Assembly: GCA_022826645.1 (NCBI GenBank)
Contig: JAJDUM010000007.1
Location: 53,062-117,061 of the forward strand
Reading direction: 5' to 3'
Length of the DNA: 64,000 bases
Origin: Candidatus Poribacteria bacterium
GTDB lineage: Bacteria > Poribacteria > WGA-4E > PCPOR2b
Within the stretch, counting starts at the first letter, position 1. Each line of letters begins with the position of its first letter. This document shows, one piece after another, positions 26,132 to 35,144 of this stretch. The notes under the pieces are model-generated. The model was not told where the DNA came from. It did no database searches and saw nothing but the letters and a program-made list of their open reading frames with translations. The translations under genes and the position numbers were made by a program.

Positions 26132-27169
26132 ATGGAACGAAAAATCACACTCGGCATCACCAGAGATATATTCGATGCAGACGGGAAACTGGACATCCCC
26201 GGTCCGGGGCTTGAACTCCTCGACGAGATGCCTAAGATACAGTATCGGCGGTTTGATCGGTTTCTGCCGGAAGTTACTGCTGAGCAGATACAAGGCTGTG
26301 ATATGGTCATCAGTGCGGCGGCTCGCTGGACAGAGGAATCCCTCGTAGGAAACGACCAACTCATCGCCCTGCTGTACACCGGCGTAGGTTACGACCACAT
26401 CGATGTTAAAGCCCTGACCGATGCCGGTGTTCTCTTCTGTTTTGCGCCCGATGCTGTCCGTCGCCCCATGGCGTGTACCGTCATAACCTTTATCTTGACG
26501 CTTGCGATGAACCTGATGGCAAAAGACAGGATTACCCGTCAGGGGCGCTGGGAAGAGCAGAACGACTTTCGTGGCGAAGGACTTATGGGCAAAACGCTTG
26601 GATCTATCGGTGTTGGCAACATCGGCCATGAGGTCTTTGTGTTGGCCCAGCCGTTCGGTATGCGCCATTTGGGCTGCGATCCCTACATTACACAGGCGGA
26701 TGTCGATGATGTCGGCGTACAGCTGGTAGATATGGATACCCTGTTGGCAGAATCGGACTTCGTGAGCATCAGTGTGCCGCTTAACGAGGAGACACGACAC
26801 CTTGTGGGTGAACAAGAGTTGCGTAAGATGAAATCAACCGCCTACCTGATAAGCACTTCACGGGGATCCGTCGTTGATGAAGCAGCGCTTATCCACGCAT
26901 TACAGGAGGGATGGATTCGGGGCGCGGGAATTGATGTCTTCGAGCAGGAGCCCGTAGATCCGGACAATCCGATACTTAGCATGGATAATGTGGTGGTATC
27001 GCCACACTCACTGTGTCATACCGACGAATACTACCGGCTTGCGTGGAGCGGTAAACTCCGGCAGGCAGCACAGATTCTTCGAGGTGAAATCCCCGGCTCC
27101 TTGGTCAATACGGAAGTCCTCGAAACACCGGCGTTCCAGGCGAAGTTCAAAAAGTTCCAAACGCCATAA
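26132..27169 (+). CDS. D-isomer-specific 2-hydroxyacid dehydrogenase
   Basis: NAD(P)-dependent enzyme of 345 residues that interconverts 2-oxo acids and D-2-hydroxy acids. The Rossmann motif is GVGNIG (160-165). The catalytic residues are Arg244 (STSRGSVVDE), Glu273 (GIDVFEQEP) and His292 (VVSPHSLCH). It is of the phosphoglycerate dehydrogenase/glyoxylate reductase type but lacks an ACT domain, so serine synthesis is unlikely. AGGA precedes the ATG. In this setting it may reduce tartronate semialdehyde- or hydroxypyruvate-like aldolase products, feeding glycerate to the kinase at 10951; that is inference. Confidence 0.9.
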   Translation: MERKITLGITRDIFDADGKLDIPGPGLELLDEMPKIQYRRFDRFLPEVTAEQIQGCDMVISAAARWTEESLVGNDQLIALLYTGVGYDHIDVKALTDAGVLFCFAPDAVRRPMACTVITFILTLAMNLMAKDRITRQGRWEEQNDFRGEGLMGKTLGSIGVGNIGHEVFVLAQPFGMRHLGCDPYITQADVDDVGVQLVDMDTLLAESDFVSISVPLNEETRHLVGEQELRKMKSTAYLISTSRGSVVDEAALIHALQEGWIRGAGIDVFEQEPVDPDNPILSMDNVVVSPHSLCHTDEYYRLAWSGKLRQAAQILRGEIPGSLVNTEVLETPAFQAKFKKFQTP

Positions 27170-27229
27170 GAAAACTCAGACCTTGCTGTCTGAACCGATT
27201 GCATTAATACATTAGCACATTGGTTCGTC

Positions 27230-27260
27230 AATGAACTAATGAATAAATGAACCAATGAAC
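27230..27260. repeat. AATGAAC-type short tandem repeat
   Basis: A run of imperfect 8-base units (AATGAACT, AATGAATA, AATGAACC, AATGAAC) ends just before the GAGGAG ribosome binding site of the next gene. An inverted piece (ATTGGTTC) lies just upstream. Similar runs occur at 45960-45994, 58961-58991 and 61640-61667. Confidence 0.65.
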
Positions 27261-27280
27261 AACCAAAGAGGAGATGATTC

Positions 27281-28507
27281 ATGCAATTTGATCTGTTAAT
27301 CAAAGGTGGTGATGTTGTAGATCCAGGTGGAGGTAACGACGGCAGGCTTGATGTCGCCGTTAAGCGCAATCGCATTGCAGCCGTTGACACCAATATTCCG
27401 ACAGAATCCGCTGCCCAAGTTATCGATGCCAGCGGTCAATATGTGACACCGGGGTTAGTAGATCTCCATACTCATATCTTCTACGGTATCGGATACTACG
27501 GTGTCCATGCAGATACGGTGGCAGCGCGCAGCGGTGTAACCACTTGGCTCGATGTGGGATCTTCGGGCGGATACAATTTTCCCGGTTTCAGAGAGTACAT
27601 CGTCACTCCTGCTCAAGCACGAATTTATGCGTTAATCAATATTTCATCCATCGGCTTGACGACGCGGTCAGGGGAACTCAGGAACTTGGATTACTGCGAT
27701 ATAGATCTCTGCTGCAAAATGATCAATCTGAACCGGGATATAGCGTTGGGCGTAAAAGCACGTATAGATCAGGGGCAAACCGGCGGCACAACCGTTCCAC
27801 TGACCTACGCACGAGAGGCAGCGGATCGCTGCGAACTTCCACTGATGGTTCATATTGGCGGCGGACCACCTGGGATCCTTGAAGTCCTAAAACATATGAA
27901 ACCCAACGACATACTGACCCACTGCTTTACCGGTGGCGATATGCGAATCATCGACGATTCGGGTAAATTGCGAGATGAGGCGAAGCAGGCTTGGGATAGT
28001 GGTGTCGTTATGGACATCGGACATGGAGCGGGTTCTTTCTCTTTTGAAACCGCAGAGGCGCTAATGAGTGTGGGACATAAGCCGGATGTCATCTCCTCCG
28101 ATATCCATCAAAATAGTATTGGCGGACCTATGTTTGATATGCCCACCTGCCTGAGCAAATTTATGGCGTTAGGGATGAGTTTTGGGGAGGTCATACAGGC
28201 GTCAACCGAGAAGCCCGCCCAAGTGATGGGTTTGGGAGACGAAATTGGGACACTCAAACCCGGTGCCTTGGCAGATGTGGCACTCTTCCGTATTGAATCA
28301 GGCGACTTTACCTTCTATGATGTGCGGATGAGCCCACGGAAAGGGACGGAATTGGTACGTAACACCTTAACCATCGTCAACGGTCGCGAAATGCCGGTCG
28401 TAACCGAGAAACCGCCAGCGCCGTGGTTCGAAATGAGCGATGGCCAGCGCCAACTCATCGAACGCAATCACACACCGGACGCGTTCGACCCTAAATCAGG
28501 GGGTTGA
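27281..28507 (+). CDS. Amidohydrolase/deacetylase-family metallohydrolase
   Basis: Dihydroorotase-like hydrolase of 408 residues. It has the HxH pair in GLVDLHTHIF (His63, His65), a probable carboxylated Lys159 (LGVKARID), His191 (LMVHIGGGP), His214 (ILTHCFTGG) and Asp274 (ISSDIHQNS), a full binuclear metal site. The family includes N-acyl amino-acid deacylases and many uncharacterised enzymes, so the substrate is open. GAGGAG precedes the ATG. The SDR gene follows within 11 bases, indicating an operon with it. Confidence 0.85.
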   Translation: MQFDLLIKGGDVVDPGGGNDGRLDVAVKRNRIAAVDTNIPTESAAQVIDASGQYVTPGLVDLHTHIFYGIGYYGVHADTVAARSGVTTWLDVGSSGGYNFPGFREYIVTPAQARIYALINISSIGLTTRSGELRNLDYCDIDLCCKMINLNRDIALGVKARIDQGQTGGTTVPLTYAREAADRCELPLMVHIGGGPPGILEVLKHMKPNDILTHCFTGGDMRIIDDSGKLRDEAKQAWDSGVVMDIGHGAGSFSFETAEALMSVGHKPDVISSDIHQNSIGGPMFDMPTCLSKFMALGMSFGEVIQASTEKPAQVMGLGDEIGTLKPGALADVALFRIESGDFTFYDVRMSPRKGTELVRNTLTIVNGREMPVVTEKPPAPWFEMSDGQRQLIERNHTPDAFDPKSGG

Positions 28508-28517
28508 GGTATTCAAT

Positions 28518-29315
28518 ATGTCACCAAATCTATACGGTATGCAACGCTTTAAGAATAAAATTGCCTTAATAACGGGTGGGGCTTCAGGTATCGGTAGAGC
28601 AACGGCGAACCGTTTGGCATCGGAAGGTGCACACGTCATCATTGCAGATAGGAATGCGGACATGGCAATTAAGACTGTCACTGAAATCGAAAGTGACGGC
28701 GGAGCTGCGACCTATATGGAAGTGGATTTGGGGGATGATGCCGATGTCGAAGCGGTTGGTCGTGCCGTCGCCGAAGAATTCTCCGCACTTCATGTTCTGG
28801 TAAATAACGCCGCCATTCTCAGGCAGGGTCGTATTGAAGATGGGAGTTGGCTGGCAAATTGGGAACCGGAGACAGCAATCGGTTTGAGAGGTTGGGTCCT
28901 TATGACGCAGGTGCTATTGCCGATGTTAAAGAAGGAGGGCGCTGCTATCGTCAATCTCTCGTCCGAGGGCGGTTTTCTCGGTAGACCGGGGCAATGGGTC
29001 TATGATGCGATAAAAGCGGGTTTGGTTTCAACCACCAAGACGATGGCTTATGAGTTTGTTGACTACGGTATTCGGGTCAATGCTGTTGCACCGGGGTGGA
29101 TCGTCACGGAGATGCACTTCGGTAATCACTCCGATCCGCAAGCGCGAAAAAAGGAATTGGAAGAAACGTCAATAACTTCCTGTATCATGAAACGTCGTGC
29201 ATATCCGGAGGAAGTCGCGTCCGCCATCGCCTTCCTGCTCAGTGACGATGCCTCTTACATCACTGGCACGACCCTCCACGTCGATGGTGGACGCATGGGC
29301 ATGTCAGTGGGATAG
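28518..29315 (+). CDS. SDR-family oxidoreductase
   Basis: Short-chain dehydrogenase of 265 residues using NAD(P). The nucleotide motif is TGGASGIGRA (19-28), then NNAAIL and the catalytic Ser and YxxxK in LSSEGG and YDAIKAG. The C-terminal YITGTTLHVDGG is typical of the classical SDR class. I chose the ATG at 28518, with GAGG upstream. An ATG seven codons later is possible; the frame open back to 28440 overlaps the previous gene. Substrate unknown, probably a sugar, polyol or hydroxy acid, given the neighbours. Confidence 0.88.
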   Translation: MSPNLYGMQRFKNKIALITGGASGIGRATANRLASEGAHVIIADRNADMAIKTVTEIESDGGAATYMEVDLGDDADVEAVGRAVAEEFSALHVLVNNAAILRQGRIEDGSWLANWEPETAIGLRGWVLMTQVLLPMLKKEGAAIVNLSSEGGFLGRPGQWVYDAIKAGLVSTTKTMAYEFVDYGIRVNAVAPGWIVTEMHFGNHSDPQARKKELEETSITSCIMKRRAYPEEVASAIAFLLSDDASYITGTTLHVDGGRMGMSVG

Positions 29316-29409
29316 CTTTCGGCACTGATCGGAATCCGATTGTTGCTAAGCGTCAAGTCTAGCCCTACCGAGAACTGTTCTACGCTTTATTCTGAAAAGC
29401 AGAAGAAAT

Positions 29410-30258
29410 ATGATAATCGACACCCACACCCACTTTGGCGAGCCCTCTCTCCCCAAGGAGCTCCTCTATCGCACCGAACTGCCGGAAGCCTACAAGGCGG
29501 TAGCTATCCCCGAAGGCGTCACAGGGACTGTCGTCACTGAATCGTCAGAGGATATCGAGGATAATCAATGGACATTGGATATAGCGGATAAGTACCCATT
29601 CATCGTTGGAATGATTGGGCACCTGGATCCGTTTTCCGAAGGTTTCGACCAGAACCTAGACCGATTTGCAGCAGATCCCAGATTTTGTGGGTTCCGCCTC
29701 CACACCAACTGTTGTCATCGATACACCGGTCAACCGCGCCAAGGAATTGATGCTATCCCGGAACGATTGTTGGAAAGTCTCGCCGGACTGGTCAAAAAAG
29801 ATCTTGCGCTTGATGTTCATGGCGGATGTGAATATTTCGACTATTTCGCCGAGTTAGCCCAGCGTGTGGATGGGATCCGCATCGTGATTAACCACATGGG
29901 CGAGTGCCGTCCCCTTACCACCGGTCCTCCCAGAGCGGAGTGGATCGCAGGCATCCGGCGTATTGCGTCGCTGCCAAACATCTACTGTAAAGTATCCGCG
30001 CTTGTCCAGATGGCCGCCAATGTCCCAGCACCAGCTGATCCGGAATTCTATCGTCCGGCGATTGATGTTGTGTGGGATGCGTTCGGCACTGAGCGGCTAA
30101 TCTATGCCAGCAACTGGCCACAAATCGAACGTGTGAGTGATTTCGCTACGGCACATCGAATTGTCGCCGATTACTTTGCTGAAAAGGGTACGGATGCGGA
30201 GGAGAACTTTTACTGGAAAAACGCCAAACGTATGTACAGATGGGGAGGCGATTCTTGA
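29410..30258 (+). CDS. Amidohydrolase-2-family metal-dependent hydrolase
   Basis: TIM-barrel hydrolase or decarboxylase of 282 residues. The start MIIDTHTHFG supplies the HxH (His6, His8); further metal or substrate residues are in LDVHGG and INHMGECRPL. At the usual 'GSDxP' site the protein has YASNWPQ, with Asn in place of the Asp ligand; a few lactonase-like groups share this. The family includes lactonases and non-oxidative decarboxylases. A lactonase would fit before a sugar-acid dehydratase, but this is inference. It is convergent with the monooxygenase gene. Confidence 0.8.
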   Translation: MIIDTHTHFGEPSLPKELLYRTELPEAYKAVAIPEGVTGTVVTESSEDIEDNQWTLDIADKYPFIVGMIGHLDPFSEGFDQNLDRFAADPRFCGFRLHTNCCHRYTGQPRQGIDAIPERLLESLAGLVKKDLALDVHGGCEYFDYFAELAQRVDGIRIVINHMGECRPLTTGPPRAEWIAGIRRIASLPNIYCKVSALVQMAANVPAPADPEFYRPAIDVVWDAFGTERLIYASNWPQIERVSDFATAHRIVADYFAEKGTDAEENFYWKNAKRMYRWGGDS

Positions 30259-30276
30259 TTTACACTCCTGCCACAC

Positions 30277-32226
30277 TCAAGATAAATCCGATCTGTATAA
30301 GGTATAATCCGACTGCTTGGGCGCTCGTGTCCGCTTCCAGAATTCAAGGAGGGTGAACGGCCAGTTTTGAGTCACACGACCTTGGCTGTTCTTATACCAG
30401 CTTTTCACATTCGGTGAGCCCCATGCCATCTGCAGATTGCCCTCGTCAACCCATTGGTTGTAGGTATCATGGGCCGACTGTTTGGGGTCGAGGGCCGCGC
30501 AACCAGTTTCCAACAGCAGCTTGATACACCCCAGAATGTATCGCATCTCACATTCCGAAAAGAATATGATGCTGCCATTGGCAACGATATTCGTGTTGGG
30601 TCCATACATGCAAAACAGATTGGGAAATTTGGGAATAGTCATCCCTAAATATGCACGGGGATTGCCGTCCCAATGTTCTTGAAGATCGATCCCTCCGGAG
30701 CCTTTGATCTTCATCGGCCAGAGCATACGGCTGGGGTAAAACCCCGTGGCATAAATCAGCATATCCACTTCGTAAGTTTTGCCAGATTTCGTCACAATTC
30801 CTGTCTCACCGATTGCGGCGATCGGATCTGTAACAAGGTGAACGTCCTCCCGCTTCAGTGTTTTGAGCCACGTGCCGTTATCCACCAGCATCCGCTTGCC
30901 CGCCGGCGGATATGTTGGGATACATTTTTTTAGCAGATCCGCATCATCTCCCACGATTGATTTAATGCCTTTGGTGAAGTGGGCACGCAGTTCATCGTTG
31001 GCGGGACTGATCGAGTGGACTTGGTCTGTCCAAGAAGCATCTTTTCTCACCCAATCAAGGACGCCTTCGGCATTATGCCAGAACCTGAAAACGCGGAACC
31101 ATTTAGCATAGAACGGTACGTGATTCAAAAGCCAGTGTTTACCCTCCGGGATATCGTCATGATACACGGGTTCGATCGCTATCCAGTTCGGAGTCCGCTG
31201 AAAAACAAAGATTTCACCGGCCCGTTTGGCTATCTCCGGGACAAATTGAAAAGCACTGGCACCCGTACCGATCACTGCAATCCGTTTATCGGTTAGATCG
31301 TGACCATGCTCCCATCTTGCCGAATGGAACGAGATGCCTTTAAACGTCTCACGCCCTTCGATATCGGGTAGTCTAGGTCGATTGAGTTGACCCACAGCGC
31401 TGATAACCGCTTGGGCTTTCAGGGTTTGGCTCGCACCGTCGGCACTCTTAACCGCTACTTGCCAAGTGTAAGTGTCTTCATCGAAATCTGCCGATTCAAC
31501 GGACGTGTTGAACCGGATATAAGGCCGAATTCCAAACTCGTCGGCGCACTGGTTGAAGTACTTCAGAAGTACGTCCTGCGGTGAATAATACTTCGGCCAA
31601 TTCTTGGGCTTAAACGAGTAGGAGTATATGTGATTGGGGGTATCAACGCGGCACCCCGGATAGCTGTTTTCGAACCAGGTTCCCCCAACCGCCCCGTTTT
31701 TCTCAATGATTGTGAAGGAGATACCCGCTTCCTTGAGACGGTGTGCGGCAAGGATACCGGACATACCTGCACCGATGATGATGACGTGAAATGCACGTCT
31801 TTTCTCTAGCGGGATACCGTCCATCCCCGACTGAGCATAAGGATCTCCGCCGTCCAAGGATAACTCACCCATCAGGAATTGTCCGTAATCGTTGGGCAAA
31901 GGCATTCCGACGAGGAAGTCCATCATTTCACGAACCTGGTCCACGGTGGGCGGTTCAGGCAGCTTGCAACCACTATCCCGATAGGTCTTAAGAATCTCAA
32001 GGGCTTGCGCCCGCACATTCGCTCGCTGCGCTTCAGTAATGCCGACGTAAGGATCGCCGAGGACACGAGGGTGTGGACGAATGTCTCCGCGTATGATGCC
32101 CATGTCACCGGTCAGGTGCACAAGCGACATCATAAGCGCAGGGATATTGGCTTCCTCTAGGGCAGCTTTAATAAACACGTCAGGTTCGGTAATCGCATCC
32201 CAAGCATCGAACTGAGTTGTAGCCAT
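30277..32226 (-). CDS. Baeyer-Villiger-type flavin monooxygenase (4-hydroxyacetophenone monooxygenase-like)
   Basis: FAD- and NADPH-dependent enzyme of 649 residues. About 145 N-terminal residues precede the FAD motif IGAGMSG (151-157), an extension known from 4-hydroxyacetophenone monooxygenase. The Baeyer-Villiger fingerprint FKGISFHSARWE (295-306) matches FxGxxxHxxxW, with Glu where Pro or Asp is usual. The NADPH motif is IGTGAS (319-324). It should insert oxygen next to a carbonyl in a ketone. The ATG at 32226 follows GGGGGAAAG. A longer frame to 32361 overlaps the upstream PhyH gene. It lies 71 bases downstream of that gene and is probably in the same operon. Confidence 0.88.
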   Translation of the reverse strand: MATTQFDAWDAITEPDVFIKAALEEANIPALMMSLVHLTGDMGIIRGDIRPHPRVLGDPYVGITEAQRANVRAQALEILKTYRDSGCKLPEPPTVDQVREMMDFLVGMPLPNDYGQFLMGELSLDGGDPYAQSGMDGIPLEKRRAFHVIIIGAGMSGILAAHRLKEAGISFTIIEKNGAVGGTWFENSYPGCRVDTPNHIYSYSFKPKNWPKYYSPQDVLLKYFNQCADEFGIRPYIRFNTSVESADFDEDTYTWQVAVKSADGASQTLKAQAVISAVGQLNRPRLPDIEGRETFKGISFHSARWEHGHDLTDKRIAVIGTGASAFQFVPEIAKRAGEIFVFQRTPNWIAIEPVYHDDIPEGKHWLLNHVPFYAKWFRVFRFWHNAEGVLDWVRKDASWTDQVHSISPANDELRAHFTKGIKSIVGDDADLLKKCIPTYPPAGKRMLVDNGTWLKTLKREDVHLVTDPIAAIGETGIVTKSGKTYEVDMLIYATGFYPSRMLWPMKIKGSGGIDLQEHWDGNPRAYLGMTIPKFPNLFCMYGPNTNIVANGSIIFFSECEMRYILGCIKLLLETGCAALDPKQSAHDTYNQWVDEGNLQMAWGSPNVKSWYKNSQGRVTQNWPFTLLEFWKRTRAPKQSDYTLYRSDLS

Positions 32227-32297
32227 GCTTTCCCCCGAGAAAGAGTCATGCGAATAGATGTGATAGTCCTGGTCCCGTCGGATTTCTCCCTTATGCT

Positions 32298-33437
32298 TCA
32301 GATGCCGAGATCCCTCAGATTGTAATCCTTCACGATGTTTTCTCGCGCTGCCTCGGACCACCTATTCTCGACTTCCTTTCCAACCATAGGTTGGTAAACG
32401 TAAGGCTGTTCGTGTGGGAAGCGCTGCTGGCGGGCATCGACGCCTACTGCAATCAGACGGGATCTTTCAAAGATGCGCTCTGCGTCGTAGACCACCGGTT
32501 CCTCTCCATAGGTTGTTTCTAGGCCAATCACAGAGGTATAGCGGTGAAATCCAAAGTTGACTGTCACCCGCCAGTCCGCCGAAGTGTTCGGGAAAGAGGC
32601 GTGCAGCGCTTGGCGGTTAGACATGACAACATCGCCGGGTTCGCACACCATCGGCACCGCGCCGGGCAGACGGTCAGAACCGTCATTATCTTCAACCATC
32701 GCTCTGATATCGAGCTTGCCTTCTTTGTGCGATCCGGGAAGTACCCAAACCCCATTAGCCGCAGTGCTCCCGTATAATTGCGCCATGAAATTAAACCCAT
32801 GTGTGCCTTGGTCCCAATCCGGCTTGTCCCACCGTTTAGTGCCGTCTTGATGCCACGCCACAGATGCCCCCAACCCCGGCGGCTTGACAATTATGGACTC
32901 AGTGAACGGCGTGAAATCCGGTCCGTTGATATGCTCTGCGACGGCCAGTAGCTGCGGATGGCCATAGAGCCTTAGACTGGAATCCATAAGCTGGAGCGGT
33001 CCTGAGACAGACGTAATGACAAAGTCCGGTGCGTCTTCCGGCGGGGTGGGTTCATCCATTTTGGCAGGATGACGACCGTTGTTGCTTGATGTTCCACCCA
33101 CCGGATCGCTCAACGGTTTTGCAAAATTGAAGCTGGATCTTGTAAACTCCAATCCAAGTGCAGGTCTTCCCTCTGAGTCAACCTCCGCATCCTTCGTATA
33201 CGGTGCACGGTCAAGCACTCGCTCAAAATCCTCCTGTAGATCCTTGAGTTCCGCTGCGCTCAACGCCCCTTCAAACACATAGAACCCACAACGCCAGTAG
33301 GCATCTGCGATGTCCTTGTGCAGTGTGCCATCGGTGTTAAATCGGATTGATCCCCGATTGCCGATTTCAAAAGCCTTCTGCTCACCCTCTCGAACATAGG
33401 CATCCATTGTCATATCTTCTGTTTTACTTGCACTCAT
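32298..33437 (-). CDS. Phytanoyl-CoA dioxygenase family protein (PhyH copy 4, long form)
   Basis: Fe(II)/2-oxoglutarate oxygenase, the longest of the five copies at 379 residues. The HxD is in VAWHQDGTKRW (His196, Asp198), the distal His in QALHASFPN (His279), and Arg290 in SADWRVTVNFG is the likely 2-oxoglutarate anchor. There is an extra ~75 residues before the usual N-terminal helix and an insert around 85-135. GGAGAGGAG precedes the ATG. It leads the pair with the Baeyer-Villiger enzyme, suggesting stepwise oxidation of one compound. Confidence 0.88.
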   Translation of the reverse strand: MSASKTEDMTMDAYVREGEQKAFEIGNRGSIRFNTDGTLHKDIADAYWRCGFYVFEGALSAAELKDLQEDFERVLDRAPYTKDAEVDSEGRPALGLEFTRSSFNFAKPLSDPVGGTSSNNGRHPAKMDEPTPPEDAPDFVITSVSGPLQLMDSSLRLYGHPQLLAVAEHINGPDFTPFTESIIVKPPGLGASVAWHQDGTKRWDKPDWDQGTHGFNFMAQLYGSTAANGVWVLPGSHKEGKLDIRAMVEDNDGSDRLPGAVPMVCEPGDVVMSNRQALHASFPNTSADWRVTVNFGFHRYTSVIGLETTYGEEPVVYDAERIFERSRLIAVGVDARQQRFPHEQPYVYQPMVGKEVENRWSEAARENIVKDYNLRDLGI

Positions 33438-33482
33438 CTGCCTATCTCCTCTCCGTGGTGTAGTGGAATGAGTTAGGAAATC

Positions 33483-33617
33483 TCAAATGGAAGAGATTGG
33501 GGTCGTTGAATTGATAATTGCCCTTCCTCGTGAAGCGACAAACGCTCCGATCCTTTCGTCCATTTGGGCAACAGTCGCTGTGCTCCAACCCTCCCTTATT
33601 TTTTTAATCTCGTTCAT
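33483..33617 (-). CDS. Possible small protein of 44 residues
   Basis: An open frame from ATG to TGA encodes a 44-residue peptide beginning MNEIKKIREGWST and continuing VAQMDERIGAFVASRGRA. The composition looks protein-like, but there is no good ribosome binding site and I do not recognise it. It may be a gene fragment. The rest of the 475-base gap between the PhyH gene and the flippase-like gene shows nothing I can support. Confidence 0.25.
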   Translation of the reverse strand: MNEIKKIREGWSTATVAQMDERIGAFVASRGRAIINSTTPISSI

Positions 33618-33918
33618 TGCCTGTATTGTTATTCGGTAAGAATTTAGGATTTTTCAACGTGAGGTGTCCATCCGTAACAGACCGAATCAACAGAAACGAT
33701 TATACAATGCTCTCCCATATCGATCAAGCGGAAAATATTCAATTGGTTAGAGCCTTGCCCCACGAATACCGACCAGTGCATAGCCTTGTGCGCGGGGAGA
33801 GGTGATCTTTGACAGTCCAAGGGGATGGCGGCAAAAAGGAAACTGAGCTTATAGTTTTGACGTTGTATCACTCCACCCAAAGCAGATAGGTTCTACATAT
33901 AACTCCACCACGTTGTTG

Positions 33919-35019
33919 ATGTGCCCAGAAAGGGACAACAAAACATTGACAGAATCAAATAACAGGCAAGAACAGAAGCATTCTAAAACATCTTTGATGA
34001 ATCTTGACAGAATCGTCAAGCCGCTACTTATTCTCGTTATCATCGGCGTTGTCGGCAATTTAGTTTTCTGTCTCTGGACGACAGACCATCAGAAACTTGC
34101 CGAACTCCTCAGTTTCGATGGTCGCTATCTTTTGTTGGCAATGCTGCTAACGCTAGTTCCGTTGTTAGGGCACACCGTTCGCACCATCATGTGGACGCGA
34201 TTCCTTGGATACCGCATGGGTCTGGCCAAACTTTCTAAAATCATTCTCGCCAATGAGTTGGCTGCATCTGTCACTCCGACAGCTGTTGGGGGTGGTCCCT
34301 TGAAGATTGCCATGCTCGTTCAAGCTGGGCTTAGGACCGGCGCAGCAGCATGTGTAACCACGTTGCCAACATTGGAAGATCTCCTCTTTTTTATCGTGGC
34401 GGTGCCACTTGCGATGACTATTTCATCGTCATGGAATCATCCAGTATTCGATCTGATTGCAGAGGGAATCGCTCTACATTGGGTACTACCTTGCCTAATT
34501 GTTGGTTTGGCTGGAGGCGGTGGACTGGCGCTGCTTTGTCGGAAGTCAGGATTGAGAATTCGGAGGTGGGAAAGACTTCAAGAGCAGTTGAAGGCAGCCG
34601 GGGCCGATTTTTTGAACGTCTGTCGAACGATTGGAAGGGCGGGTAAATCTCGTCTTCTACTCAGCACCATCATTGCGGGAATACAGTGGACATGCCGGAA
34701 TGCCGTCGCTGCGATGCTTGTCGCGAGTTTAGGGGTAGAAGTCGAATTCATCCGCTTTCTGCTACTACAGTGGCTCATTTTCATCCTTACGCTATTCATA
34801 CCCACACCCGGTGCCACAGGCGGGAGCGAAGCACTGTTCTATCTGATCTTCAAACCGCTACTGCCGAATGAAATTCTCGCCGTTACCATTGGCGGTTGGC
34901 GATTCTTGACGTTCTACTGGGTTATGATTATTTCTGCGGTTCTGCTCTACATCTTGCTGAACTTTGGGACGCCTAAAACTGAACGGCCCACTCCAGATAC
35001 TGTCAATCCTGTGGGTTGA
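33919..35019 (+). CDS. YbhN/UPF0104-family flippase-like membrane protein
   Basis: Integral membrane protein of about 366 residues with some eight hydrophobic segments, related to the membrane domain of lysylphosphatidylglycerol synthases (MprF). The family block is seen in TVRTIMWTRFLGYRM, ELAASVTPTAVGGGPLKI and FIPTPGATGGSEALFY. Such proteins are thought to flip lipids or glycolipids. The catalytic synthase domain is absent. The start is uncertain: ATG 33919 or ATG 33997, neither with a ribosome binding site; the later one fits the family start better. Confidence 0.8.
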   Translation: MCPERDNKTLTESNNRQEQKHSKTSLMNLDRIVKPLLILVIIGVVGNLVFCLWTTDHQKLAELLSFDGRYLLLAMLLTLVPLLGHTVRTIMWTRFLGYRMGLAKLSKIILANELAASVTPTAVGGGPLKIAMLVQAGLRTGAAACVTTLPTLEDLLFFIVAVPLAMTISSSWNHPVFDLIAEGIALHWVLPCLIVGLAGGGGLALLCRKSGLRIRRWERLQEQLKAAGADFLNVCRTIGRAGKSRLLLSTIIAGIQWTCRNAVAAMLVASLGVEVEFIRFLLLQWLIFILTLFIPTPGATGGSEALFYLIFKPLLPNEILAVTIGGWRFLTFYWVMIISAVLLYILLNFGTPKTERPTPDTVNPVG

Positions 35020-35144
35020 TATATATGTACGGGTGCTGGTATGTCAAACACAGAAAATTGACCTACTAAAACAGCTCTGAAGTGCTGAATTTTTCTGTTG
35101 AGGCAACGATTAGAACCTATCAGGAGATCTGCCCGTCCGTCGAG

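Noticed and set aside
26093..26815. 240-codon open frame on the minus strand inside the 2-hydroxyacid dehydrogenase gene
   Set aside because: It is antisense to a gene with complete catalytic motifs and has no ribosome binding site or family motif.
27230..27260. CRISPR-like array of AATGAAC units
   Set aside because: Units are about 8 bases, without spacers or cas genes.
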